Positions 1 through 8,191 of a stretch of 36,886 nucleotides of DNA are shown here, one piece after another. A program made the position numbers and the translations under genes. Under the pieces are notes generated by a model. It was not told where the DNA came from. It worked only from the letters and a program-made list of their open reading frames with translations, and did no database searches. Positions within the stretch are counted from its first letter, which is position 1; the number at the start of each line of letters is the position of its first letter. This DNA is from Nocardioides albidus (GTDB lineage: Bacteria; Actinomycetota; Actinomycetes; Propionibacteriales; Nocardioidaceae), in NCBI RefSeq assembly GCF_006335005.1, contig NZ_VDMP01000025.1, positions 364,055 through 400,940 on the forward strand, given 5' to 3'.

Positions 1-345
1 CTCGCGGCGCCGGTCAACTTCCTGCACCACACCTCATGGCAGGTCGACGACGTCGACGAGATCGGCCGCGGCGCGATGAGCATGCTCGAGGAGCATCCCG
101 AGCGCCACGTGTGGGGACTCGGGCGGCACCACGCCGGCTCGAACTTCTTCTGGTACCTCAAGGACCCCGCCGGCAACTTCAGCGAGTACTACTCCGACAT
201 GGACTGCGTGGTCGACGACCAGCTCTGGACCCCCGAGGACCTCGAGGGAGCCCGGGGCCTGTTCGACTGGGGACCGCCCCCGCCGCCGTCCTTCCTCCAA
301 CCGGAGGATCTCGCCGCCATGATGACCGGCGCCCACCACGGCTGA
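1..345 (+). CDS. VOC-family (extradiol dioxygenase-like) protein, 3' part
   Basis: The gene enters from the left edge in frame 1 and ends with TGA at 343-345, so 114 residues of the C-terminal half are visible. The segment LHHTSWQVDDVDEIGRG, then GRHHAGSNFFWYLKDPAGNF and EYYSDMD, is the layout of the catalytic vicinal-oxygen-chelate module of extradiol ring-cleavage dioxygenases. An early His, a second His, and a Glu in the EYYSD segment would chelate Fe(II). The tail is proline-rich. A ring-cleavage or related aromatic role is likely, but the substrate cannot be read from this part. It converges on the MmpL gene, and its last codons form half of a strong hairpin (331-362). Confidence 0.8.
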   Translation, partial: LAAPVNFLHHTSWQVDDVDEIGRGAMSMLEEHPERHVWGLGRHHAGSNFFWYLKDPAGNFSEYYSDMDCVVDDQLWTPEDLEGARGLFDWGPPPPPSFLQPEDLAAMMTGAHHG

Positions 346-362
346 CCGCAGCCGTGGTGGGC
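331..362. terminator. Bidirectional hairpin terminator between VOC gene and mmpL
   Basis: Perfect 14-bp arms GCCCACCACGGCTG (331-344) and CAGCCGTGGTGGGC (349-362) enclose an ACCG loop. The left arm encodes the last residues of the VOC protein. No T-tract follows, as is common in high-G+C actinobacteria. Its position between convergent genes suggests it serves both strands. Confidence 0.7.
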
Positions 363-393
363 GTACGAGGGTCCGGCGTCGAGGACGGGCCGG

Positions 394-2712
394 TCAGACC
401 CCGGCGAGGCGCTTGTCGTCGTCCAGGTCGTCCAGGTCGTCGAGCTCGTCCGGCGCGCCCACGTGGACCGGCGCGGAGTCCCGCTCGAGCGAGGTGCCCT
501 CGACGTCGACGTTCGGCAGGATCCGGTCGAGCCAGGCGGGCAGCCACCAGGCCCTCTCGCCGAGCAGGTAGAGCACCGACGGGATGAGCACCATCCGCAC
601 CACGAAGGCGTCGAACACGATGGACGCGGCCAGCGCGAAGCCCATCGACTTCACCACGGCGTCGTCCTCGAGGATGAAGCCGGAGAACACCGCGATCATG
701 ATCGTCGCGGCCGCGGTGACGACCCGGGCGCTGTTGCGGAAGCCGTCGACGACGGCCTCGTGGGTCGGCAGCCCGTGGACGTGCGCCTCGCGCATCCGGG
801 TGACCAGGAAGACCTGGTAGTCCATCGCCAGGCCGAACACCACGCCGATCAGGAAGATCGGCATGAAGCTCACGATCGGCTGGCCCTCGAACAGGCCGAG
901 CGCGCCCTCCTGGAAGATCGCGACGGTCGCGCCGAGTGTCGCCAGCACGGAGAGCAGGAAGCCCAGGGTGGCGGTCAGCGGGATGAGGATCGAGCGGAAC
1001 ACCAGCACGAGGAGCACGAACGCCAGGCCGATGACCACGGCGAGGTAGACGGGCAGGGCGCTGTTGAGCCGGTCGGAGACGTCGGTGGTGATCGCGGTCA
1101 GCCCGGTGACGCCGACGACCGTGTCGGTCTGGGTCTCGATGGCGCGCTGGCCGCCGCGGAGGGCCTCCAGCAGGTCGAGCGTCTCCGGCTCGTCCGGGCC
1201 CGAGGCCGGGACGACCTGGATCATCGCGCCCGTGCCGGTCCCCGACGGCTTGCCGTCGTCGCCCGGCTGAGCGTTGGTGGCGACCAGGTCGGCGCTCGCG
1301 ACGTCGTCCTGGCCCGCGGCCCAGTCGACGACCCGGTCGAACGCCGCCTGCCGGGCGCCGTCGTCGGCGATCCCGCGGCCGTCGACGACCACCAGCAGCG
1401 GGCCCTCGCGGCCGGGCCCGAACGCCTCGGTCATCAGGTCCGAGGCCTTGCGCTGCGTGGTGTCGGTGGGCGAGGTGCTGTCGGTCGGGAACGCGAGGTA
1501 CATCTGCGAGATCGGCGCGGCCAGCGCGCCCAGCAGGACGACGACGCCGAGTGCCCAGGCGACCGGGGCCTTCGCGAGCATCCGCGCCCAGCGCACGCCG
1601 TTGTTGTGCACCCGGCCGTGCTCGTCGCGCTTCGGGGCGTACTTGCGCACCCGCCCGGCGAAGGACTTCGACTTCGTCAGGCCGAGCAGCGCGGGCAGCA
1701 GGGTGAGCGCGACCAGGACCGCGACGAACACGGTGGCGGCGGCCGCGAGGCCCATCGCGGTCAGGAACGGGATCCGTACGACGGCCAGCGCGGACAGCGC
1801 GATGAGGACCGTCAGCCCGGCGAAGACGACCGCGCTGCCCGCCGTACCGACGGCGATGCCGGCGGCGTGGGCGCGATCCTGCGTGTGGTGCAGCTCGGTG
1901 CGGTAGCGGGCCAGGATGAAGAGCGTGTAGTCGATGCCGACGGCGAGGCCGATCATCGTGGCCAGCATCGGGGTGCTCGAGCCGATGTCCATCAGCGCCG
2001 TCATCGCGGTGATGCCGGTCATGCCGAGCCCGACCCCGAAGACCGCGTTGAGCAGTGGCATGCCGGCCGCCATCAAGGAGCCGAAGGTCAGCACGAGCAC
2101 GATCAGCGCGATGCCCAGGCCGATCAGCTCGGCGCTGCCGCCCGGCGGCGCCATCACGGCCATGCCGGGTCCGTTGGCCTCGGCGACCAGCCCGGTCCCG
2201 GCGGTGGTGTCGGCGAGCAGATCCTTCAGCTCGTCGACGGTGGCGGTCTTCAGGTCGGCGGGGGAGTCGACGTCCCACTCGAAGGACATGGTGCCGATCC
2301 GGCCGTCGTCCGACAGGGTGGCGAATGCGGCGGGGGCGCCCTCGGGCGCGGGCGCCGGGGCGACCAGGCCGGGGTTCTCGCTGCCGGTCTGCGGCAGCGA
2401 CGGCACCTTCTCGATCAGCTGCTGGAGCGCGGCCTGGTAGCGCGGCTCGTCGAGGGTGTGGCCCTCGGGCGCGGCGACGACGAGGTTGACCGACGCGTCG
2501 TCGAAGGCGTCGCCGGCCTCGGGGAAGAGCTCCTGCTGGATGTCGGCGGCCTTCTCCGAGGGGATGCCCGGGATGGAGAAGGCGTCGGTCATCGGCTTGG
2601 AGAACGCGGCGGCGAGGCTGCCGAGGACGATGGCGACGAGCAGCCATCCGGCGATGAAGAAGGGCCACCGCCGGTAGGCGGTGGATCCGATGCGGTAGAG
2701 CAGGCGGGCCAT
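394..2712 (-). CDS. MmpL/RND-family membrane transporter
   Basis: A 772-residue MMPL transporter of the RND superfamily. These are proton-driven inner-membrane exporters of lipids or hydrophobic compounds in actinobacteria. The halves are pseudo-duplicated. There is an N-terminal helix (about 15-37) and a periplasmic loop. Helix bundles lie at about 190-340 and 545-720, with conserved segments such as GLAVGIDYTLFILARYR in the first and GVVFGLAMDYQVFLVTRMRE in the second. The C-terminus is short and acidic with LDDLDDLDDD repeats, unlike the long basic tails of some MmpLs. It lies 64 bp downstream of a same-strand TetR gene that probably represses it. The cargo is unknown. Confidence 0.93.
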   Translation of the reverse strand: MARLLYRIGSTAYRRWPFFIAGWLLVAIVLGSLAAAFSKPMTDAFSIPGIPSEKAADIQQELFPEAGDAFDDASVNLVVAAPEGHTLDEPRYQAALQQLIEKVPSLPQTGSENPGLVAPAPAPEGAPAAFATLSDDGRIGTMSFEWDVDSPADLKTATVDELKDLLADTTAGTGLVAEANGPGMAVMAPPGGSAELIGLGIALIVLVLTFGSLMAAGMPLLNAVFGVGLGMTGITAMTALMDIGSSTPMLATMIGLAVGIDYTLFILARYRTELHHTQDRAHAAGIAVGTAGSAVVFAGLTVLIALSALAVVRIPFLTAMGLAAAATVFVAVLVALTLLPALLGLTKSKSFAGRVRKYAPKRDEHGRVHNNGVRWARMLAKAPVAWALGVVVLLGALAAPISQMYLAFPTDSTSPTDTTQRKASDLMTEAFGPGREGPLLVVVDGRGIADDGARQAAFDRVVDWAAGQDDVASADLVATNAQPGDDGKPSGTGTGAMIQVVPASGPDEPETLDLLEALRGGQRAIETQTDTVVGVTGLTAITTDVSDRLNSALPVYLAVVIGLAFVLLVLVFRSILIPLTATLGFLLSVLATLGATVAIFQEGALGLFEGQPIVSFMPIFLIGVVFGLAMDYQVFLVTRMREAHVHGLPTHEAVVDGFRNSARVVTAAATIMIAVFSGFILEDDAVVKSMGFALAASIVFDAFVVRMVLIPSVLYLLGERAWWLPAWLDRILPNVDVEGTSLERDSAPVHVGAPDELDDLDDLDDDKRLAGV

Positions 2713-2776
2713 GTGAGGACTCCTGGTGGTGGCTGCGGCCGGGGTCTCCGGTGCAGGGATCGGGTGGTACGTCGGG

Positions 2777-3367
2777 TCAGGCGAGCGCGGACCGCGCGTC
2801 GGCGACGGTCGCGTCGAAGTGCTCGGTGAAGGTGCGGCCGGGATCGTCCGCGGTCCGGTCCAGGGCGTGGTCGAAGAAGGTGAGCAGCAGCTTGAGGAGC
2901 AGTCGTGCCTGCTGGGCGGGGAAGTCGTCGCCCTCGCGTTGGCGCACGCACTCGACCAGCCCGGTCGCGGCGGTCTCGAGCCGTTCGTGGACCAGCGCGA
3001 GCAGCCGGCTGTCCTTGACGATCGCCTCGCGCATCGAGGTGATGAGCTGCTCGTCGGTGCGCTCGCGGATCACGTCGTGGGCCAGCACGATCAGGTCGTC
3101 GAACAGCCCGCCGGTCGGTCCGCCGGCGACGAACTCCTCCACCTTGGCCGGGTCCACCTCGATGCCGGGGCCGAGGACGACGTCCGCCTTGCCCTCGAAG
3201 TAGTTGAAGACCGTCCGTCGCGAGACATCGGCGGACGCGGCGAGGTCGTCGATCGTCCAGCCGTCGAAGCCGCGCTCGCTGGTCAGCCGCAGTCCGCATT
3301 CCTGAAGGCGGAGCGCGGTCTGGTGGCGCTTCGCCTCGCGGCGGTTCGGGATGCACGACTCGGACAT
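2777..3367 (-). CDS. TetR-family regulator, probable repressor of mmpL
   Basis: The N-terminal helix-turn-helix (TIDDLAASADVSRRTVFNYF, about residues 30-50 from this start) is typical of TetR. The C-terminal ligand domain has no recognisable specificity. Three in-frame ATGs exist at 3388, 3376 and 3367. I chose 3367, giving 196 residues, because a 7-bp-arm dyad at 3379-3404 covers the other two and looks like the operator. A promoter reading minus-strand TTGCAC-N18-AAAGAT would start RNA almost at this ATG, so the transcript may be leaderless. It sits just upstream of mmpL on the same strand, the usual arrangement for a local efflux repressor. Confidence 0.88.
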   Translation of the reverse strand: MSESCIPNRREAKRHQTALRLQECGLRLTSERGFDGWTIDDLAASADVSRRTVFNYFEGKADVVLGPGIEVDPAKVEEFVAGGPTGGLFDDLIVLAHDVIRERTDEQLITSMREAIVKDSRLLALVHERLETAATGLVECVRQREGDDFPAQQARLLLKLLLTFFDHALDRTADDPGRTFTEHFDATVADARSALA

Positions 3368-3378
3368 GGAGTGCATCT

Positions 3379-3404
3379 TTGCACCCATTGCCCGAATGGT
3401 GCAA
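3379..3404. promoter_or_regulatory. Dyad operator at the tetR-mmpL promoter
   Basis: Arms TTGCACC (3379-3385) and GGTGCAA (3398-3404) are perfect inverted repeats 12 bp apart. They begin 12 bp before the chosen tetR start and overlap the likely promoter. This is the normal place for an autoregulatory TetR operator. The assignment is from position only. Confidence 0.5.
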
Positions 3405-3521
3405 CTTCGTGACCGGCGTCACCCTGCCGCGAGTGGCCCCCGGCGAGGCTGGCGAATCCCCGGTTTGACCGGCCCCGGCGCGGATACGATCCGGAGTCCA
3501 TCCCCCTCTTCCGGAGATCTC

Positions 3522-4031
3522 GTGACCCTCTTCCTCGTCCTCGGCGTCGCCGGACTCGCCCTGCTGGTGGTCTCGCTGATCGTCGGCGACCTCCTCGACG
3601 GTGTCGTCGACGGCGTCCTGGGCGCGCTGGAGGCCGACTGGATCTCCTCCGCCGTCATCGGCGGCTTCGTCTCCGCCTTCGGCTTCGGCGGTGCGGCCGC
3701 CGACGGCGCCGGGCTCCCGCTCCCCGCCTCGCTCGCGATCGGCGCCGGCTCGGGTCTCGTCGTCGGCTGGTTCGCGTGGTGGCTGACCCGGCTGCTCAAG
3801 GACAGCCCCAGCGACGGCACCGTGTCCATCAGCGACAGCGTGGGCCGGGTCGCGAAGGTCGTCACCGACATCCCCGGCGACGGGTACGGCGTGGTCCGGG
3901 TCGTCGTCGGCGGCCATCCGCTGCGGCTCAACGCCACCGCCCACCGGCCGATCGAGGCGGGCACCGAGGTCAACGTGACCGGGGTGCTCTCGCCGACCGC
4001 CGTCAGCGTCGCCGAGATCTGGCAGGCCTGA
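3522..4031 (+). CDS. NfeD-like membrane protein
   Basis: 169 residues from a GTG at 3522, preceded by GGAG. Three hydrophobic segments (about 2-24, 43-62 and 68-92) are followed by a soluble C-terminal OB-fold-like domain starting at VGRVAKVV and ending in VTGVLSPTAVSVAEIW. This is the NfeD family layout. NfeD proteins are partners of SPFH/flotillin proteins in membrane microdomain assembly, and the next gene is a flotillin, so the pairing supports the call. A weak promoter TTGACC (3465-3470) with TACGAT (3485-3490) lies upstream, but its 14-bp spacing is short. The divergent neighbour is tetR. Confidence 0.85.
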   Translation: MTLFLVLGVAGLALLVVSLIVGDLLDGVVDGVLGALEADWISSAVIGGFVSAFGFGGAAADGAGLPLPASLAIGAGSGLVVGWFAWWLTRLLKDSPSDGTVSISDSVGRVAKVVTDIPGDGYGVVRVVVGGHPLRLNATAHRPIEAGTEVNVTGVLSPTAVSVAEIWQA

Positions 4032-4101
4032 CCGACCGCTCTCAGCGGCAGGCCCGACCCCGACTCCTCCCTCACCCACCCCTCGGAAAGAACGGAACGC
4101 G

Positions 4102-5649
4102 ATGAACACCGCTGTCCTGGTGCCGGTCGCCGGCATCGTCGTCCTGCTGGTCCTCCTCGTGCTGCTGGTCACCAGCCGCTACAAGGTGGCCGGCCCCAAC
4201 CAGGCGTTCATCGTCACCGGCCGCAAGGGCAAGGCGGTGATCAACCCCGAGACCGGCGAGCTCACCACCGACCTGTCCGGCCAGAAGGTCGTGCTGGGCG
4301 GCGGCGTCTTCGTGATCCCGTTCGTGCAGAAGCTCGCCACGATGGACCTGTCCAGCCGCCGCATCTCCGTGCAGATCCGCGGCGCGGTGTCCGGCCAGGG
4401 CATCAAGCTCAACCTCGACGGTGTCGCGATCGTCAAGGTCGGCGGCAACGCCGACCAGATCCGGCTCGGCGCCCAGCGCTTCCTGTCCCAGCAGGGTGAC
4501 ATCGAGACCTTCACCCAGGAGGTGCTCGCCGGTGCGCTGCGCTCGATCGTCGGCGGCCTGACCGTCGAGCAGATCATCCGCGACCGCGCGGCCTTCGCCC
4601 AGCGGGTGGCCGACGAGTCCGAGTCCTCCCTGACCGGGCAGGGCCTGATCCTCGACGCCTTCCAGATCCAGGACGTCACCGACGACGGCACCTACCTTGC
4701 GGACCTCGGCCGGCCCGAGGCCGCGCGGATCCAGCAGGCCGCTGCCATCGCCGAGGCCAACGCTCGCCAGGCGGCCGAGCAGGCGCAGATCGCCGCCGAG
4801 CAGGAGATCGCCGTCGCGCAGCGCACGCTCGCGCTCAAGCAGGCCGAGATCAAGGCCGAGACCGACGCCGCCTCCGCCCAGGCCGCCGCGGCCGGACCGC
4901 TGGCCCAGGCCGAGCGGGACCAGGCCATCTTCGCCGAGCAGGAGAAGGTCGCCGTCCAGCAGGCGGCGCTGACCGAGCGCCAGCTCGAGACCCAGGTCCG
5001 CAAGCCCGCGGACGCCGAGCGCTACCGCGTCGAGCAGGAGGCCGAGGCCCGTCGTACGGCGGAGATCGCGGCCGCCGAGGCGCGCAAGGCCGCGACCATC
5101 GCCGCGGCCCAGGCCAAGGCCGAGGAGACCAAGCTGAGCGGTGAGGCGGAGAAGGGTCGTCGCGCGGCGCTCGCCGAGGCCGAGGCCATCGAGGGCGCCA
5201 AGCGCGGTGAGGCCGAGAAGGCCCGCCGTGTCGCCGAGGCGGAGGCGACCCGCGCCGAGGGTGAGGCCCAGGCCGCCGCGACCCTTGCCATCGGGCAGGC
5301 CGAGGCGGAGGCGATGGACAAGCGTGCCGAGGCGTTCGCGCACTACAACGACGCCGCCGTGCTGCAGATGCTCATCGAGGTGCTGCCGCAGATCGCCAAG
5401 GAGGTCGCCGCGCCGATCGCCGCGATCGACCAGCTCACCGTGCTCTCGACCGACGGCGCCGGCGCGCTGCCCCGCCAGGTCACCGACAACGTCGCGCAGA
5501 CCCTGCAGATGCTCAAGACCAGCACCGGTCTCGACCTGGACGCGCTGATCAAGAAGTCGGTCGGCAAGGCCACCGACGGGATGGCCACCGACGGGACGGC
5601 CACCGACGGGGTGGTGCCGGCCGAGCTGGACGGCGCCCCCTCCGCCTGA
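4102..5649 (+). CDS. Flotillin-like SPFH-domain protein
   Basis: 515 residues. One N-terminal transmembrane helix (about 3-24) is followed by an SPFH/PHB domain (about 28-200, with the segment SSRRISVQIRGAVSGQGIKL). A very long Ala/Glu/Lys/Arg-rich coiled coil (about 205-430) contains many EAEA-type heptads. A short domain with VLPQIAKEVAAPIAAIDQLTV closes the fold. Flotillins oligomerise on the inner membrane and organise functional microdomains. It lies 70 bp after nfeD and probably shares its transcript. The C-terminus carries three tandem copies of ATDGx encoded by a 15-bp repeat at 5569-5613, a likely length-variable tail. Confidence 0.92.
   Translation: MNTAVLVPVAGIVVLLVLLVLLVTSRYKVAGPNQAFIVTGRKGKAVINPETGELTTDLSGQKVVLGGGVFVIPFVQKLATMDLSSRRISVQIRGAVSGQGIKLNLDGVAIVKVGGNADQIRLGAQRFLSQQGDIETFTQEVLAGALRSIVGGLTVEQIIRDRAAFAQRVADESESSLTGQGLILDAFQIQDVTDDGTYLADLGRPEAARIQQAAAIAEANARQAAEQAQIAAEQEIAVAQRTLALKQAEIKAETDAASAQAAAAGPLAQAERDQAIFAEQEKVAVQQAALTERQLETQVRKPADAERYRVEQEAEARRTAEIAAAEARKAATIAAAQAKAEETKLSGEAEKGRRAALAEAEAIEGAKRGEAEKARRVAEAEATRAEGEAQAAATLAIGQAEAEAMDKRAEAFAHYNDAAVLQMLIEVLPQIAKEVAAPIAAIDQLTVLSTDGAGALPRQVTDNVAQTLQMLKTSTGLDLDALIKKSVGKATDGMATDGTATDGVVPAELDGAPSA
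5569..5613 (+). repeat. 15-bp coding tandem repeat, three copies
   Basis: Three adjacent copies of GCCACCGACGGG plus a variable codon encode ATDGM, ATDGT and ATDGV at the flotillin C-terminus. Copies are identical in the first 12 bases, which points to recent slippage. Confidence 0.85.
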
Positions 5650-5679
5650 TCGACCCGGCGCAACCTGACCCTGAGAGCA

Positions 5680-5733
5680 CGTCGACCCGGCCCGTCCTTA
5701 CCTTCTTCGAGGTGAGGATGCGCCGGGTCGACG
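5680..5733. terminator. 54-nt two-tier hairpin between flotillin and the response regulator
   Basis: The outer arms are CGTCGACCCGGC (5680-5691) and GCCGGGTCGACG (5722-5733). A 3-base symmetric mismatch follows. The inner arms TCCTTACCT (5695-5703) and AGGTGAGGA (5710-5718) contain one G:U pair and enclose a TCTTCG loop. It sits between convergent genes and is the obvious candidate for bidirectional termination. Its right arm belongs to a 32-bp repeat. Confidence 0.6.
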
Positions 5734-5796
5734 CGATTCCGGGGTCAGGATGCGCCGGGTCGACGCAAATGCGGGGTCAGGATGCGCCGGGTCGCG
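5715..5796. repeat. 32-bp-period tandem repeat, three copies, plus inverted copy upstream
   Basis: AGGATGCGCCGGGTCG starts at 5715, 5747 and 5779, a period of exactly 32. The third copy begins within the stop codon of the response regulator gene and runs into its coding end. An inverted, partly degenerate unit (CGACCCGGCGCAACCTGACC) lies at 5651-5670, straight after the flotillin stop. Copies two and three also share the preceding GGGGTC. Confidence 0.8.
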
Positions 5797-6469
5797 GGGA
5801 CGCCAGGCCGTGGTCGTAGGCGTAGACGATCGCCGCGGGCCGGTCGCGCAGCCCGAGCTTGGTGAAGATCCGGCCGACGTGGCTCTTGACCGTGAGCTCG
5901 GAGATCACCAGGTCGGCCGCGATCTCGCCGTTGCTGCGGCCCAGGGCGATCGCCCGCAGCACCTCCAGCTCGCGCGCCGTCAGCGGGTCCACCGCGGGCT
6001 GCTGGGAGGCGGGGGAGGGCGCGAAGGTCCGGAAGCGGGCGAGCACCCGGCCGGTGACCGCCGGGTCCAGCCAGCTGCCGCCCTCGGCGACGGTCCGTAC
6101 GGCGCGGATCAGGTCGTCGGCGGAGGAGTCCTTGAGCAGGAAGCCCGCCGCGCCCGCGCGCAGCGCGCCCGAGAGCATCTCGTCGTCGTCGAAGGTCGTG
6201 AGCACGAGCACCGGCGGGCCGTCCGCCTCGACGACCGCGCGGGTCGCGGCGATCCCGTCGACGGTGCGCATCCGCAGGTCCATGACGATCACATCGACAC
6301 CTCCGTCCTCCGGCCCGGCCAGGCCGGCGAGCGCGCCCGGCACCTCGCCGCCGTCGGCGCACTCGGCGACGATCTCGAAGCCGTCGCGACGGCGCAGGAT
6401 CCGCCGCAGGCCGGAGCGGACCAGCTCCTGGTCGTCGACGAGGACGACGCGCAGCAGCGCCTCGGTCAT
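5777..6469 (-). CDS. NarL/LuxR-type response regulator
   Basis: 230 residues from ATG at 6469, whose ATGA overlaps the stop of the upstream kinase gene, so the two are translationally coupled. The receiver domain (about 5-120) has the acidic pair D12/D13, the phospho-acceptor D64 in VIVMDLRM, T91/T92 and K113. The C-terminal LuxR/GerE helix-turn-helix reads LTARELEVLRAIALGRSNGE then ELTVKSHVGRIFTKLGL. It would activate or repress genes when phosphorylated by the neighbouring sensor. Targets are not visible; the divergent P450/alkB cluster is one possibility. A longer start at 6502 is open but less likely given the overlap. Confidence 0.95.
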   Translation of the reverse strand: MTEALLRVVLVDDQELVRSGLRRILRRRDGFEIVAECADGGEVPGALAGLAGPEDGGVDVIVMDLRMRTVDGIAATRAVVEADGPPVLVLTTFDDDEMLSGALRAGAAGFLLKDSSADDLIRAVRTVAEGGSWLDPAVTGRVLARFRTFAPSPASQQPAVDPLTARELEVLRAIALGRSNGEIAADLVISELTVKSHVGRIFTKLGLRDRPAAIVYAYDHGLASPRPGAS

Positions 6470-7716
6470 GCGGTTCCCGCCTTCCCCACGGTGTGGCCGC
6501 ACGGCAACGCCACGCCGTGTCCGGTCCGCGCCGGCGGGCCCAGGCGTACGTCGACGACCCAGTCGCCGCCGGCGGGGCCGGCCTCGAGGCGGGCACCGAG
6601 CTGGGTCGCGCGGGCCTGCATGCCCGCGAGTCCCGAGCCCAGGCCGTCGGGCCGCGGGCGGCCGGCGGGCAGTGGGTTCGAGACCCGCAGCCGGGCCTGC
6701 GCGCCGGTCACGGACAGCCGCACCCGGACCGGGGCGTCCGCGTCGGCATGCTTGACGACGTTGGCCAGCGACTCCTGGGCGATGCGGTACAGGCCCAGGC
6801 CGGCCGCGGCCGGCAACGCGCCCGGGTCGCCCTGCTCGTCGTACTCCACCGCGAGGCCGGCGCCGGCCATCTCCCGCACCAGGGCGGCGATGTCACCGGC
6901 GCCGGGCAGGGCGTGGCGCTCGGCCGACCCGTCGGCCATCGCGCTCACCGCCCGGCGGATGTCGGCCATCGCGCGCCGGCCGACCTGCTCGGCGTCGGCG
7001 AGCGCGGCGTCCACCTCGGCCACCGCCTCGGCCGTCTCCTGCGCACTGCCGGCCTCGCCCACGTCGCGCAGCGCCCGGCGCGCACCGGTGACCTGGAGCA
7101 GGGAGATGCTCAGCGAGTGGGCGACGAGGTCGTGGATCTCGCGGGCGATCCGCTCCCGCTCGGCGGTCGTCGCCCGCTCCCACGCCTGCTCCCGGGCGCG
7201 GCGCTCGGCGACGAGGGCGCGCATCTGCCACAGCAGCATGGCGCCGATGACGAAGCCCAGCAGCAGCTCGAGGGTGTAGAGCGGGGCGCCGACCAGCCCG
7301 GGCCGGATCGCGGCGCCGATGAGCACGACCTGTCCGATCGCGGCCACCGAGAGACCCTCGCGCAGGCCGTCCCGGGCGGTGATCTCGGCCGTGGCGAGGC
7401 CGAGCAGGACGGGCGCCAGGTCGAGTACGCCGTCGGGCGGGCGGGCCAGCAGCAGTGCGGCGGCGAGGACGCTGCCGGCGCTGTCGGCCCACCACGGCAG
7501 CCAGCGGTGGGTCGTGAACTGGACGAGCGGGGAGACCGCCACGAGGGGCAGGCAGACCAGCAGCGGGTCGAGCGGCCAGAGCGCGTCGCGCAGGGAGAGG
7601 GCGACGAGCACCGTGACCACCTGGCCCAGGTGGGACGCCACGGGCACCCACCAGGGGTAGAGGATCTGGTGCCGTTCGAGGTTGGCCTCGATCCCGGCGC
7701 GCAACCAGCGCAGCAT
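6466..7716 (-). CDS. NarL-partner sensor histidine kinase
   Basis: 416 residues from ATG at 7716; an ATG at 7752 would add 12. Five or six hydrophobic segments in the first 165 residues form a membrane sensor without a large external loop. They are followed by a HisKA_3 dimerisation domain whose phospho-accepting His lies in REIHDLVAHSLS (about residue 195), and an ATPase domain with ESLANVVKHA (N-box) and GLGSGLAGM (G-box). Low-loop sensors of this kind often detect membrane or lipid state. It forms an operon with the response regulator and diverges from the 7889 gene. An imperfect dyad (CTCCT at 7775-7779, AGGAG at 7788-7792) lies in the shared promoter region. Confidence 0.93.
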   Translation of the reverse strand: MLRWLRAGIEANLERHQILYPWWVPVASHLGQVVTVLVALSLRDALWPLDPLLVCLPLVAVSPLVQFTTHRWLPWWADSAGSVLAAALLLARPPDGVLDLAPVLLGLATAEITARDGLREGLSVAAIGQVVLIGAAIRPGLVGAPLYTLELLLGFVIGAMLLWQMRALVAERRAREQAWERATTAERERIAREIHDLVAHSLSISLLQVTGARRALRDVGEAGSAQETAEAVAEVDAALADAEQVGRRAMADIRRAVSAMADGSAERHALPGAGDIAALVREMAGAGLAVEYDEQGDPGALPAAAGLGLYRIAQESLANVVKHADADAPVRVRLSVTGAQARLRVSNPLPAGRPRPDGLGSGLAGMQARATQLGARLEAGPAGGDWVVDVRLGPPARTGHGVALPCGHTVGKAGTA

Positions 7717-7809
7717 GTCGACAGCGTAGGGACCCCCGGCATCTCGGGGCATCCCGCCGCGGGAGGCCGGTCGGCTCCTCCCCTGGTAGGAGTCGAGGTG
7801 CCTGCTCCG

Positions 7810-7823
7810 GGCCGATGTCGGCC
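7810..7823. promoter_or_regulatory. Short palindrome in the kinase/P450-cluster divergent region
   Basis: GGCCGATGTCGGCC has 6-bp arms around TG, about 66 bp before the ATG of the small gene at 7889 and 94 bp from the kinase start. It may be a regulator site, but only position and symmetry support this. Confidence 0.25.
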
Positions 7824-7888
7824 CAGCCTCCGCACGCCTACCGTCGACTCATCCCGCACGACAACCGACAGAGAGGTCGGTGAGGACG

Positions 7889-8191
7889 ATGACCTGGACC
7901 GAGACGCACCGGCGCTGGCAGGCGCTGCGCGAGGTCGAGCAGCAGCTGTGGGCCGCCGAGCGGCCGGAGCTCCCCTGGAACGACGAGCTCGCGGCGGTGT
8001 TCGGCGACCGCGACGGCCTGCGGGCCGCCCTGCGCTACCGCTGGCGGCTCGCCCGCACCGCGCAGCTCGACACCCACCTCCCGGAGCGGGTGCTCGAGGA
8101 GCAGCGGCGCCTGCTGGCCGACCGGGCCCGCGGCGTGCTCCAGGTGCTGGGCGACGCCGAGGCATCGGGTACGACGCATGCGGTCGCCTGA
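7889..8191 (+). CDS. Small protein of unknown function upstream of P450
   Basis: 100 residues, predicted all-helical, rich in Arg, Glu, Leu and Trp (WTETHRRWQALREVEQQLW and LRAALRYRWRLARTAQLDTH). There is no signal peptide, membrane segment or cysteine. I do not recognise the family. ATG at 7889 follows TGAGG; a GTG three codons earlier (7880) is an alternative after GAGAGG. Its end overlaps the P450 start by 14 bases, so the two are co-translated. A role linked to the oxidation cluster, such as a chaperone or regulator, is only a guess from context. Codon use looks like a real gene. Confidence 0.7.
   Translation: MTWTETHRRWQALREVEQQLWAAERPELPWNDELAAVFGDRDGLRAALRYRWRLARTAQLDTHLPERVLEEQRRLLADRARGVLQVLGDAEASGTTHAVA

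Noticed and set aside
463..2829. Plus-strand 788-codon frame across mmpL
   Set aside because: Composition (Gln, Asp, His, Arg runs) is typical of an antisense shadow, and the minus strand encodes a complete MmpL.
5715..5796. CRISPR array
   Set aside because: Only three copies, the intervals are 12-16 bases and similar to each other, and there are no cas genes. It is a simple tandem repeat.
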